This document shows positions 35,543 to 47,595 of a stretch of DNA of 64,000 nucleotides, piece after piece. The stretch is taken from contig JAOVFP010000001.1 of assembly GCA_025738555.1 (NCBI GenBank), positions 310,001 through 374,000 of the forward strand, in the 5' to 3' direction. Under the pieces are notes generated by a model. The model was not told the origin of the DNA and made no database searches. It saw only the letters and a program-made list of their open reading frames with translations. How positions within the stretch are numbered: the stretch's first letter is position 1; each line of letters starts with the position of its first letter. The DNA is from Cyathus striatus. Its lineage: Eukaryota > Basidiomycota > Agaricomycetes > Agaricales > Nidulariaceae. Both the position numbers and the translations under genes were made by a program.

Positions 35543-36754
35543 ATGGAATTTGCATCTTACAACAAAGTTGTTACTCAACGCGGGTATACATATGGCTATT
35601 ACTATACTCCCAACCCCAACAAGGGAAGGCCAACTGTTCTCCTCTTGGCGGGATTTCCTTCAACTGCACAGGACTGGTCATCTCAATACAGTTACCTCGC
35701 TAAACATGACTACGGTGTCATTGCGCCTGATATGCTTGGGTATGGTGGGACTGATAAGCCTACTGATGCCGACGCGTACAGAGCCAAGCCTATGGCTCAA
35801 GATATCGTTGATATTCTGGACAAGGAGGGAGTGCAGAAAGCTGTATCTGTCTCTCACGACTGGTGCGACATTTCTTTTACGTCATTACGAGTGATTATGC
35901 TGAACATGTTCAAGGGGAGTTATCGTTGGCACACGCTTGGTTAACTATCATGCAGATCGTGTGTTAGCCAGTGTATCCATTTCTATCGGATGCATCCAGC
36001 CTAATCCACAGTGGGACTGGGAAAGGGAAATTCAGCACTATAATAAAACCCTCGGTTACGATATCTATGGATACTGGGACTTCTATGCCGCTGCCGACGC
36101 TGCCAGTTTAATTGAAAAGAATGTAAGTTGCCGTGATTATCAACAGCCATGATGCATATCAACCATTAACAACTCGATAGCTGGACTCTTTCTACAGCTT
36201 GTTTTTCCCGGCAGATCCTACTCTGTGGATATCAGACATGGCTCCTAGAGGAAAGATACGCCCTTGGATTGAAAGTAACAGACAGGCTGGTTTGCCATCC
36301 TACTGGACAGAAGAGGTAAGTCGAGCTCTCTGTAGGAATATCTATATCATCATCGTTCGGTATTTCAACCTATAGGACAAACGTAAGCATCAAGCTCGTT
36401 TGATGCATGGCGGCCTCCAAGGACCACTTAACTACTACACTGCTCGAGTAAGAGCTTTGGATAATAAAGATGATGAAAGTGAGATATCATGATACTCAGT
36501 CTCTGCTTTTCTTATCGCGTTCTCACCTTATGTTCTCAGCTGTTCCCGAAGAGAACTATAAGTTCAACATGCCCACGTTATTCGTTGCGACGTTGAAAGA
36601 TTATATCTGTCTACCTTCGGCGAATGAGGCAACACTCCGGAAATTCTGTGACGACTTAACTGTGAAGGAAATTGACGCGAGTCACTGGGTGATGTTTGAG
36701 AAACCGGACGAGTTGAATCAGGCGTTAGGAGAGTTCTTTGCTGATAGAGTTTAG
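35543..36754 (+). CDS. Epoxide-hydrolase-like alpha/beta hydrolase, five exons
   Basis: Exons 35543-35862, 35915-36122, 36181-36315, 36376-36478 and 36540-36754 (981 nt, 326 aa plus stop) join in frame with GT-AG introns of 52, 58, 60 and 61 bp. The product looks like a soluble fungal epoxide hydrolase: the nucleophile Asp is in SHDWG (D106, with the next Trp codon split by intron 1), a plausible relay Asp in KDYICLP (D276) and the catalytic His in ASHWV (H304). The oxyanion motif, usually HGFP, is AGFP here (residues 36-39). Length is typical and no signal peptide is seen, so it is probably cytosolic. It opens epoxides to diols if active; the substrate is unknown. The in-frame start at 35366 would add 59 residues with no family match. 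This is the only clearly intact gene in the window. Confidence 0.85.
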
Positions 36755-36996
36755 TCATTTTACTTTAACATTTAAGTTCTGAATTGCCTACACAAATGAT
36801 ATGTATGTTGTAGAATTAGTAACCGCTATTGAAACAGCTGCATTCGCTATCTTAACTCACTTGTTTGACATGGCTATGTCCGACCATAATCTGGCAGCCT
36901 ACTCTGTCTCCACTCCTTTACCATCGATCTACACAGGCAGTGTAGCATAGTCTATGTCACATAGCGCACTGTTTATTGTATGCTTTAAAAGATTAT

Positions 36997-37130
36997 GGGC
37001 TTGGCTATGGAACGTCTAACAACCACGCTCAAAATCCATCAAAAATAATTGGTTTTCAACTTTCGGCATTATGGGTCTTCAGTTAACGGCTGTAGGCAGC
37101 GCTTAACTGTCGTATTCCATATCCCATTTT
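36997..37130 (+). repeat. Relic related to the end of the 1.9-kb TIR element
   Basis: CTATGGAACGTCTAACAACCACGCTC resembles the terminus TATGGAAAGCCTAACGACCA found at 50973, and the following ~80 bp (TTTTCAACTTTCGGCATTATGG) resemble 51030-51080. Only this end is seen. Confidence 0.35.
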
Positions 37131-37381
37131 CTTACCTACTTACGTAATCATACATTCGCTACGACGTTATGTATTTAACAAGTATTTAAACTGACATACT
37201 GCCTCCTGCAATGCCAGTGGTGGAATTGAGTCTGCTGGGCGCGTGACTAGGAGCTCGTTCGTTGGAGGTAGCCTCGGAACTAGCTTGTTATGCTGGGGAT
37301 TCGTGTTCGGATTGTAGCTGACATATGCTGTTCGGAATGGTATTCATGCCACGTTACCCCAACGTTACCCCTCTCTTCCCA

Positions 37382-40300
37382 TCAATACATCACCTTTCAT
37401 CTCAAGTTATCGCACACCCTGTCTTTTTGGTCGGGCTAGCCACAAGTCATAACAAGAGTTGGACATGAAGATACAGTATGAAGAAGATGCTACTGTGAGT
37501 TGACTCGGTAGTGGATATACTTAATTAGGTGCGTGGTCTTTCTTTGTCGCGTACTTGAAGTTGTAGTTATGTGGTCATACTCGTGGGCTTGTATTATGTA
37601 ACACGCACGTGTGCTTATGCGCATGGAGTCTGGACCGAACTGCTTCGGGACACGGACTTGGAACATCCTCCTCTTGTCCTCTTCGCCTTTCTTCCTCTAC
37701 ACCGCTTTCCTCCCCAGCATCAGTCTCCACCAACAAACTTCGGGGGATTCAACAACATGTTTTGAACGAAATACATCAATTCTATGCAGAAGAATCTTAT
37801 CCATTCCACAAAAGCCTGGCGGACCATCATGTCTGCATCGCTATGATCCTCTCTTCGTGATCCATCGAAGCCTCATGCCCAAGAGTCAGCCTAAAGGAAG
37901 TTTGGAATAGCTCTACCAACCTCTGGGAGCGCGATACGAGCCGCCTTCGATGCGAAGCTGGGAGTTTGCAGCCCGCTGGCCCGTGTTGTCGGAGGGGGAC
38001 TAGCGGCTAGTCGATCGGAAGTGGGTGTTGAGCACTTGAGCTATAGTTGGGGGGTGGGGAGGATCTAGCCTGTTGCTTGAGAAGGCTTCGATACACAACG
38101 ACAACAAGTAAGTCAACTCACTCGTACGTCGAAACCACTAAGGAAGACCTCGTTAGATGTTACCACCACTTCTAGTGCAGTTCGTCGAACATGCCAACAC
38201 AAACCAGATGTTGCAGGCACCTCATGAGTAAGAGGATACCGTAATAGCTGGAGATTCGAAAGTTGGACTAAAGGTGACCCGTCATCCACTCCCTCGTTAC
38301 CACCTCCACCTTCCTCGCCAACACCGTCTTTATCTTCCATTGGCTTCGTTGTAATCGATAAAACCCCAGCATGAACCAATAACGCCTACGAAGGATCGAC
38401 CAGCTCATACCTCCCATACCCCTCCTTCTCCCTCTCATCGCCACCATCACCGCCCATCAAGAACACAAAACTTCGTAACACGGAAATCCGAGTGATTTTC
38501 AGAAGTTAACTAGTCAGGATAGGGTGGTGATTCGTCCCCTTTACTTTGCCAGTGGTCGAATTAATGCTGAGTAGGATCTCGTTCACTGGGGACGCCCTCG
38601 GTGACTTGTCAAACAATATTGACCGAAGTTTTGAACTTATCGTGTGGAGGAGAGTGGTACTACAGGTTTCAGTATTCATTCTCCCCTGCGCCGTTCTCGC
38701 CACCACCACTATCGCCGTTGTGACTACCACTACCACCACCGTCGTTATCCCCACCTTTGTCGCCACTAGCAGCTCCAGGGTACAATTAAACAATGCCTAC
38801 GAAGGATCCTGACGCTTCAACGCACTTTCACGTTCGAAAAGCGTGGTGGACCATGGCCTCGAGCACCTGCTCTCTCGCCCTCTTCGATGCAGTGAGATAT
38901 ATTCGGCTAGATCCCAGTTTGGCACGCAATGACGCTATCTCTGTTCCCATAGACAAAGCTTGGACACAGCGCAAGCAAAAGTAATATAATATCTGTTTGA
39001 TTCTTTGTGGCTTGGTTGCCTGCAACCCTCCAGCTGGAACTGCTTAATTGCGGATGATAAGATTCCATCTCACGGCATGGCTCGTCGCGTTATCAGTGTC
39101 AGGGTGCGGTAACTTGTAACGTAGTCGACATAATGCTGGGGGTTCAAACGTTCATGTTCGGATAGTAGCTGGCGTGTGCTTTGAAGAGTAAGTCCCGCGC
39201 TTGTGCGCAGCTGGATAGCGGTGGCCAAATAGCTTGACGCGTCTCGACGCTCTCTGTTCTGACTCTTCTGTTGTCCAATCTAGATCTTCACCGGGTCCTT
39301 GTCTATCTTCCATCTCTCTCTCTCTCTATGGATCTGCGTGGGTGACGCACTTTAGTATAATGCATCTACGTCAATACGAAGTACACCCACTGTCACACCA
39401 TAACATGGTACAGTGTACACTACGCTTACGGAGGAGGATGCCTGATGGTATAGTCCCTTTGTATCTCCCTCGATATTCACATGCTGATACTTTTACGGCG
39501 CAGGATGGGTTATTACTAGCTATTAGTATTCCTGTCAACGATGTAAAATAACATTACTTACCTTCCTTCGACTTTGTATCATCTTCTTGACCGTCAACGC
39601 CACACGCACAGCCCCGCGACAATGATGCACAGGAAGAACGCCTTAGCTCGCATAGGCAGATTTGCTTCTCCACTCCAAACCTGGCAGGATTATCTCATTG
39701 TGAAGACGGGGAAGAGATGGAGATTTTCAAAGCCGTGTTGTAAACGTACAGATCTGTATTATTTTCGAGTGCATCTTGGGGTAGTACAATTTACGAAACG
39801 ATAGATGGTGTAAAATTATAGGTCTGAACAGGATACAGTACATAAAATGGCAATAGAATATCGAACTCACGCTTCAAATTGCAAGCCTAAAACATATTCG
39901 CATGTACTCTCATTGTCGTTGATCGTGTCCATTCGACGTATGTAGTAGGTACATGTTAAACATATAGATCATAGTGATTCCATCTTTATAATCGATCTTA
40001 TTGTCGACCCAATGGAAGTTCAAAGAAAATTTAAAACAAATAGAATCCTTTTAAAATCTTACCTTTATGTGGCAGTGACAACATGAGGATCGAACTCATG
40101 CACTTCAAAGTGCCTGCAGTCTGCTCTTTCTCTATACTGCCACTAACGATTCATTTTCGTGTTGTGTACAAGAGCCAACTGAGAGAAATCCTTTGTAAAT
40201 TTGTGGCGCTGAAAGCTAGTGCTCATAATAAATATATTACTTACATCAAGTATGTAGTGAGCCGCAATGGTTATTTCTGTAGTAAAAGTTTACTTTGACC

Positions 40301-43300
40301 GACGTACGTGCGACAAAAAGTGTTGCGATATCCACCTACGTTAATCTTGTTCGCACGACGTACTCAAGTACAGTGCATGCTAAAAAGATATGTATTATCC
40401 AACCACACCAGTGCCAAGCGAGGCAGCCTGCTGTATACCTTACCGCACATACAGCTTAGCTATATTGATATTATGAAAAGGCGCCATAAAAGTGTAGGCA
40501 AAAATAATTCGTGTCGTAGAAATCACACATTTCAAGATGCAAGCCTTCCTTAAATTGTGAAGTACAGTTTGGCTACATCGCCCCTCAATGTTTCGGCAGT
40601 TGTGCAGAAGAACTAATTTTACAGTGTGTATTTTTAGTGGCTTACAGTAATAGTGATGTATATACTAGTAGTTGGTGCATATGTAGTATTGAATGAATGT
40701 AAAGAACCTGTGCTGCGTGTCTACAGCACAATGCAGGCAAAAGTTAGGCTATCTTATGGATTTTGAAGTTAGCAACCGAGCCTGCCTTTCAAGATAAGTA
40801 TTACCATGCAAGTACAGTTAGACTATATCGCCACGCGCGTACATTCCGTTCTAGTATTATGTAGTAATAGCAGCTGAGAGCTGTCATTTATATTTCGTAT
40901 GTAGACGCTGAGTTATACGATGTATAAATGACAGTTATTGATTGCAGGATTGTACTAATCTAAGCCAGAAACGAAGACAACAGCGCACATCACACAGCAG
41001 AAAATCAATTGAAGCTAGTGCAGGTACCATAAATTAAATATATAACCTAAAGCAAAACTCAGACCAAAGTGCAGCCCGTAGCAAGAATATTCGCAATAGA
41101 GATAGCTGAGCGAGAGAGTCGAACTCACGCACTTTGAAGCGCAATAGTACCACAATATTACATCTGTGCTAGCAACTACTCGGTAACACATCCTTATTTG
41201 TTGTTTCAATTCTGGATGTAATTATGAACGGAAACTATTAAGGTGTCTAGGTTTACACATTTCGAAGTGCTACCTAGTGTAATGGACTATACAGGACACG
41301 GGTGGTATTTATAGGCGTAGACACGGTAGAATCTGTCATTTTGTACTTAGTGTTATAATTTTTACGGTGGGTGACGAGGAGTAGTATTTACTACGAGTGA
41401 CCTGACAAAAACTTACACGGATTTGAAAGTCGTACGTACATGTTGCGTGCATGACACAGCGGAGTACGAGAATGTCTGATAAGATAATTCCTAGACAAGA
41501 TTGAACAAAAAGGCGCATTTGTTTACTCTTACTTACCGGGAGTCTGGACCGGCGACCGCTTCTGGACTCGGTTGCCGTTGCCTGGACGATCCTACGCTCA
41601 TCAAATCCCCTCCCACGATTTCACGTGGTCTATTTCCTCAACTTCTCCTTGCAACCTGCCAATCCGATGACCCAACTGCCTCCAAACTTTGACTGCCGAG
41701 AATTTTGATAGGTGTGAACGGCATGCAACTATCGTGTTTTCGTCACATCTATCGGGACTCAGGTGCACGCCTCCAGGCTTCATCCGTTCTCCGTCTCCAC
41801 GTCCGAAGACTGCCTCTCGTCATCACGCTCCAAGATCTGGATGAGTGTTGTTCTGTTCTGGAAGGGTACACGATGGATGATGTGGGTACAGGATTGCTGG
41901 TAGTTCTGCCGTGGTGGATGAAACATGATATTGGGAATAGGTTACTAGAGGAAGCTTGAACACGTATAACTCGCATCCTCGAAGACTCGTGGCCGCCATC
42001 CTTGCCTTCGTCCCATCGTCATAAGTGCCCTAGCCAAACCTCAGTAAGATCCACTACGCGAAACGTCAACTTCGTGTCAAATCCCACCGATGTCCAAATT
42101 TTCAAATGTGCAAAGACGAGACGATGAAGACTTGTCTTTTCTATTGAATTGCCCTCTCCAAATCCAATCGGACGCCTCTTGAGGCTTCGCCCCTTCTCGT
42201 CTCATCAGAAGAAACGCTCCCCTCCTCACATTGCCTCTCCACGTCATGCTCAAGTCCACCGGCCCAGAACGCTGTACGCCGAACGGAATGACGAAAAGAA
42301 GCCGGGAAATCCATCCGAGAGCGTACCGAGCTCAGGAGGTGGGGTATCTATGAAATCGAGCGATACTGCCGGGCATGTGGAGGCGTCCTTCTGTGATGGA
42401 AAGGTACTCTGGGGTGGTGTGGGTACAGGATTGCTGTTAGTTCCATGGTGGTAGATCGACAGCGTGATACTGGGAGTAGCACCCTCGGTTACTGGAGGAA
42501 GCTTCGACACGTATAACGACACCTAGGGAACAAGTCGAATCGAAGCCCACCTACATCCTCGAATCTTCGAACCCGCTGACTCATTGTACCATCCATCATC
42601 ATCCTCACCGCCTTCTTCCCCATCCTCGTAGTCGCCCAACCAGACCTTAGGTGGATCCAACAATACTTACAACGGGGCTGGTCAACTCGATGCGGAATCT
42701 TACCCACCTCCCAAGAACCTGGTGGACCGTATCTGCGTCACTAATGACCATCTCTCATTGCATAATACCCCGTCGGAGCTTTGGGGACGCAATATGACAG
42801 CTTCGACGCAAAGCTGGGAGGTTTGGGTGGGCATTGGCCGCCGGTCAGCTTATGTCGTTGTAAATGGATGCACTCATCAAGAACATTGTCAACTTTGTTC
42901 CTTTTAAGTACTCGGGGTGTTCATGGTTTCGATGTGGTCGATCGATAGTGCCAGCGCCGGGTAGTCGAAGGTAGTCGATCGAAAGTAGGTGTTGGCGAGA
43001 CAGCTACGATACCAGGTGAATAGGAACTTCAGTCGTATTGTCGAAGCGCTAACGTGGAACAGACCTCTGCCAAAGGCATCTCACGAAGATGATAGTCACG
43101 CTGTCGCGGGACATTCGGAAGTTAGATATCATGCGTCAACGAAACGCATAATCCTACCCCCCGTAGTCCTAATTTCCCATTGAAGCATCACAATCAGGAT
43201 CAAGAACGCGGCTCAGAAGAATAACTCAACAAGCCCTTGGGGGCGCAATGTTAACAGTGTTTAATGTTTATGTGACGGGGTACGGTTGGTTGATCGGAAG

Positions 43301-43735
43301 TGGGTGCTCAGTGATAGTTGGGAGGGGGAGATCTCGTTTGCGTAAGACAGCCTCCATGCACCACGACACCAGATGAATAGGAAATTCATTCCTGCCGTCG
43401 ACACCACCAACGTTAAGGCAGATCGCAGCCACAGATGCCTCGCGAAGAGGGACGATACACGATAGATGGACATCAGCAAGGTTATGGATCACCGCCATCA
43501 CTGGCAAACTTTATCGAACATCCAACGCATATCTGATGTCCTAGCCATGTCGTTAACCCCTTCATTACCACCACCACCTTCCTCGCCGCCACCATCTTCA
43601 TCTCCCCCAGGCTCTCGTTACTATCGACAACATGTCAACGTTCAACATGAACCAACAACGTCTACGAAGGATCAACCATTGTACACCTCCCGTCCCTCAT
43701 CCCCCCTCCCTATCCACCACTACCGCCTATGAATA
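37382..43735 (+). repeat. Segmental duplication, copy A (contains family R)
   Basis: Collinear with 47015-55246. Anchors are AATACATCACCTTTCA (37383/47017), GGAGTCTGGACCGAACTGC or its variant (37625/47660), ACTAACGATTCATT (40141/49105), GTAATGGACTATACAGG (41279/50693), CCTGCCAATCCGATGACC (41655/52927) and GGTTATGGATCAC (43483/55014). It contains family R modules with many broken frames, in which blocks such as GGGTACAGGATTGCTG and AACAACGTCTACGAAGG recur at ~0.5-kb steps. 39085-40131 is absent from copy B. No intact gene. Confidence 0.7.
39850..41170 (-). repeat. Array of tRNA-like units in copy A
   Basis: The best unit is 40069-40143 (75 nt). Its ends GTGGCAGT and ACTGCCAC pair over 8 bp, it has a GCACTTTGAAGTGC hairpin at the anticodon position and a T-arm-like CATGAG / CTCATG around TTCGATC. 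Other units, all on the minus strand, lie near 39855, 40430, 40525, 40770 and 41105, ending with variants of GACTATATCGCCAC. Spacing is ~100-340 bp. Most are too diverged to fold as tRNA. Confidence 0.5.
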
Positions 43736-45824
43736 ACGCATGGATTTGTAACAGGATGATCGGAGTCCGTGTCAGGGGTCAGAATAGGGTGATGTGTTCT
43801 GGTTAGTGGCAGAACTAAGTCTGCGGGGCGCATAGCTGGATGGGCGTTCATCCGTTGGAGGCATCCTCCGTACTGGCTCGCCGACTTGCCAACAGTGAAG
43901 ATCGATATCATGGATGCGTCATGTGGAAGAGGGTACTAATGGTCTTACTCTTCATGCCTCCTCACCGCCTCCCTCATCACTATCATCACCATCGTCACCA
44001 CCACCACCTTGGGTAGAAACGAGGGTTATGTCTTCGGGACTCGGTTCACTTCTGTTAGAGGACTTAGCTACCTCACCTTCCTAGCTATACAGGATGGAGC
44101 GGTTGGTTAGTCACGCCGTAGCATAGGAATGAAGGACCTGGGAGACCAGAGGGGGCATACAGGCTTTTTGGCGAGAGAGACGTCAAAAGTGTAGTCATAG
44201 TGAAATATTGAGCTCACTCACCTCGCGGATGCTTGTTGGCTATTCTAGAATCTAAACGTGGATGGAAGCAATTGTGAATGCGAACGGAATCAGTTAAGTT
44301 GGACGGTTGAGCGCATCACAAGCTTATGTACAACATTCGGATTGAACCGAGCCCTGCGCCGGGCTATCGACGAGTAAAACGGTATTGAGATGTTCACTCT
44401 GAGTCACTGACAGTCATTTATTGAGGAAAATTGCGCTGAAGTAAAATTTTTAACGGGAAATAGGCTGGAAAAGGGGAAATATGAGAGGTGACTTTTAACG
44501 CGAGCAGTTGCACTGAACTAGACATTGACTTGACACTTTCTTGACAACCATATCCTCCCCATCTCTACCTTAGCACTGGTTTCCTGAGCATTATATTATA
44601 TCGTGCATACGAAGGTATGTAGTACAAGTAAAGTATGCAGGGTATTAATAGAATGAACAAATGGAATAATAAAGAGAGCATCGATAATCATACAACAAAA
44701 ACTATGAAGCACGTGTTCGAGGCATCGAGAAGGCGTAGCGCCAACCTAGCACATTGGCTCAGAATAGGAGAATGAACAAAGATGAAACATGAGCGAGGAA
44801 GAAGACACACAACAGTGGGCCAATAGAAGAATCGCTGCTCAAAGACGAGTGGCGAGTGACCGTGACTGGACGATCTAAATGCAATGTTGCCAGGAAAACG
44901 AAAGAGCAGTTCAAAACCATACATAAACTGGTTCGCAAACGAAGTCACAAAACGCCGAGTAACGGTGAAAAATAGAACAGACGGAAACCCTCCCGCCTCT
45001 ACAGTGTCCGGGAACCGCACGCACTTGCTTTTTGATTTGTGTCAACCTGTGTCAACGCTTGGCGTTCGACGCTCACGTTACGTAAGCGAACCGATTACGA
45101 AAGTCACTATACTTACCCCAAATGGCCCCAGCTTGTATCACATTATAATTTAGACTGTTAAGAGAGTTATAAGACACTATCCGAGTGCCTATCCGGACCC
45201 ATACCCACCAAAACACATACCCCTCACCTAATAACGTAGACCTGATATATTAATGACTGTAATTAGAACTCGAGCATGATGTATGGACTCTGTAAATTAC
45301 AGGAGAGGTCCTACTACTATTTACTATAATGCAATGTGCTATGAGTACTACAATAAACCGTAAAGACTAGTCCTTATGGTGATATCATATGTGGTATGCC
45401 AGGGGATCGAGATAACAACAACATTGTGTCCCGACGCCATGCCGCCATTTCCAATTTCAGATACAAAGCATGTATTGTTTCACCGCGGAGATATAGCTTG
45501 GATATAGCCTCCTCGTGTTTCACAACAATCTTAATGAATCATGTTGTGACTTGCTTCTTTTCCGCTTCCTCCGAAGTCATTGCGCTTAATATATCACAGT
45601 GTATGTTTTCCCTCTGAATATTATGTGATTTCCATACATTTTTATGTTTTTCATATGTTTTCCAAATTTCCGAATTTTTTTAAATTGCTTTTATGTGTAT
45701 ACTAATCAATGCAAATCAAATATAGTGCTTCTATGTTGTCTTATATTATCAGAAGTTCCGAGATTACATTTACGTACCTAATAGTAACGTATATATTATT
45801 GAAAACTGACTGACAGGGTCTGAC
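43736..45824. other. Family R tail, then unannotated sequence
   Basis: Up to about 44050 there are further R-like blocks (CACCACCACCTTGGG, AGTGGCAGAACTAAGTCTGC). From 44050 to 45824 no repeat, gene or RNA was recognised. The longest frames (45020-44688 minus, 44884-45153 plus) are mutually antisense and lack family features. Confidence 0.3.
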
Positions 45825-46921
45825 AGGACCCCCGATAATACACCAAAATGTCTGTTCCGCTTGCACCCAATTTTATCCGCACCCAATTTTCGAAGATTTT
45901 GCATGATTCTATCCGGAATTTGGCACAGGCATTGCAAAAAGTCAGATTTTATCCGGAAGTCGACACAGACATCGCCAAAAAATCTTTTTTTTTTCTGGAA
46001 ATTGTGGTTTTTCCAAAAATTGCTCAGTTTTGTTGTTTTCATTCAAGTACAGGCATTATCTACATATTTAAAAGTTCTCTTCTTCCTGAGTATTTTTTAT
46101 GTCATTCTTGAGAAATGTACAGGTATTTTTAATGCAATTTCAATGTGTACATACTACAGCATAATGAACATCCAATCAGACTGCATTGTGCAAACATTTC
46201 AGCTGTTGGTCACGGCTGTGGGCGGTGTCTCAAGAACACATATAAAATCTGCAGCTGGGAGAAGGAGGAATTGCTTAATGTATTCATGCTAACAGATGTG
46301 TCCCAGAACTGAACACCAATGGAGCGTTCATAAATTTGAATAGGAATGTAGGAAACTCCTGCAGTGTACCATTTCCCAGCATGATTGTTCCATTACACCA
46401 CACAAGACACATACCCTGCACTTGAAATTCTATCTCAGTACAGCGTGTGGTGTTGTATGTTGGACCTGATATGGGCGGCACCAACTTCTTGTAAGTTTAA
46501 CTTGTTAAATATGCTCACGCGTTGTTTGAGAACATATTCAAGTTTAAAATTTGTTAGCAACAGCTAAAACCAGAACTAATGTGTTCTATTTCATTGAAAG
46601 ACTGAAGATAGTAGTGGTTGTCATTCTTGATATTGAGGAGTGTTGTTGACTGACGAGATCGCTCAGAACCAATCTGCGTTGATAGCTAATGGTAAAGCAT
46701 AGAGTGTCAATGGTTGAAAAATTTCGACTCTTCATGTCATAGATTTTATCCGGACCGGGAACAGGCCTGCCTGAGAAATTACAGTTTTATCCGGAGCTCT
46801 GGCACAGGCATATCCGACGAAAATGTGAATTTTATCCGCACTTTCAACAGACATTTTACAAAAATTTCTCGAATTTTATCCGCACCAGGATCAGGCATTT
46901 TGGTGTATTATCGGGGGTCCT
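45825..46921. mobile_element. 1.1-kb TIR element with TTTATCCG subterminal repeats
   Basis: Perfect 26-bp inverted ends start AGGACCCCCGATAATACACC (45825-45850 and 46896-46921). Within ~150 bp of each end, ATTTTATCCGGANNNGG(N)ACAGGCAT-like units repeat every ~35-45 bp, four at the left and about five at the right, and in the same orientation at both ends. No transposase frame: a 143-codon frame at 45861 crosses the left repeats and is probably spurious. No target duplication was visible. Confidence 0.75.
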
Positions 46922-46995
46922 AGGTTTACCCGTATGGGTGCACCCGTACCCGAATTATTCGCCACCCGCGGGTAAAGACCCGCGTGAGGCCCGGG
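46922..46995. repeat. ACCCG-word fragment
   Basis: GGTTTACCCGTATGGGTGCA is followed by CCCGTACCCGAATTATTCGC and CGCGGGTAAAGACCCGCG. Short complementary words (ACCCG / CGGGT) recall the terminal words of other elements here. Abuts the TIR element directly. Confidence 0.35.
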
Positions 46996-47195
46996 CCCAC
47001 CCATGTTAGACCCTATCAATACATCACCTTTCAAAGTTTCATCTCAAGTTATCGCACACCCTGTCTCTTCGGCCGGGCTAGCCACGAGTCATAACAATAG
47101 CTGAACATGAAGATACAGCATGAAGAAGATGCTACTTTGAGTTAACTCAGTAGTGGATATAATTAGGTGTGGTCTTTCTTTGTGGCGCACGTGTA

Positions 47196-47595
47196 CTGGA
47201 TACTTTCGACCGATTGTTCGGTCACGCGTCACGCAGGGCCTCCGAACAGAACAATATAGACCTCTTGTCACGCATCACGGACAGCCATGAATAAAGGTTT
47301 AGTGAACATAAAAGAATGAATTTTTCGAAAATCTACAAATTTTTTGGCAAACAATGCAAGTGTTCTCTTATAAATGGGACACTATTGTACACAGTTCATT
47401 ATTTATTGTACTTAGGTAAATAAACTTTGTTTAAAAAATTCCAAGACGGATACATGCCCTGAATGATGCTTTGGTCAATAGGAGACATGAACAAATTTTA
47501 TGTCGGTCACGCATCAAACAGGGCAATGAACAGAACAATATTGAAACATTGGTGTCACGCTGAAAATCCATGAACAATCGGTCGAAAGTATCCAG
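47196..47595. mobile_element. MITE, 400 bp, TA target duplication
   Basis: Perfect inverted ends of at least 24 bp begin CTGGATACTTTCGACCGATT. TA flanks both sides (47194-47195, 47596-47597). The body repeats GTCACGC(A/G)TCACG and CCATGAACA words. Copy A around 37555-37575 lacks the element. Non-coding. The TA duplication suggests mobilisation by a Tc1/mariner-type transposase, which was not seen here. Confidence 0.8.

Noticed and set aside
38506..38812. Overlapping sense and antisense frames rich in Thr/Val that look like a membrane helix
   Set aside because: Driven by ACCACCAC repeats in family R; the paralogous stretch at 48.5-48.8 kb is broken differently.
40069..40143. A functional tRNA gene
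   Set aside because: Terminal and T-arm stems pair, but the anticodon position is a near-perfect palindrome with almost no loop and the D-arm is poor; relatives are heavily decayed.
45861..46292. A 143-codon frame as a transposase of the TIR element
   Set aside because: It starts inside the subterminal repeats, is Phe-rich from T runs and has no catalytic signature.
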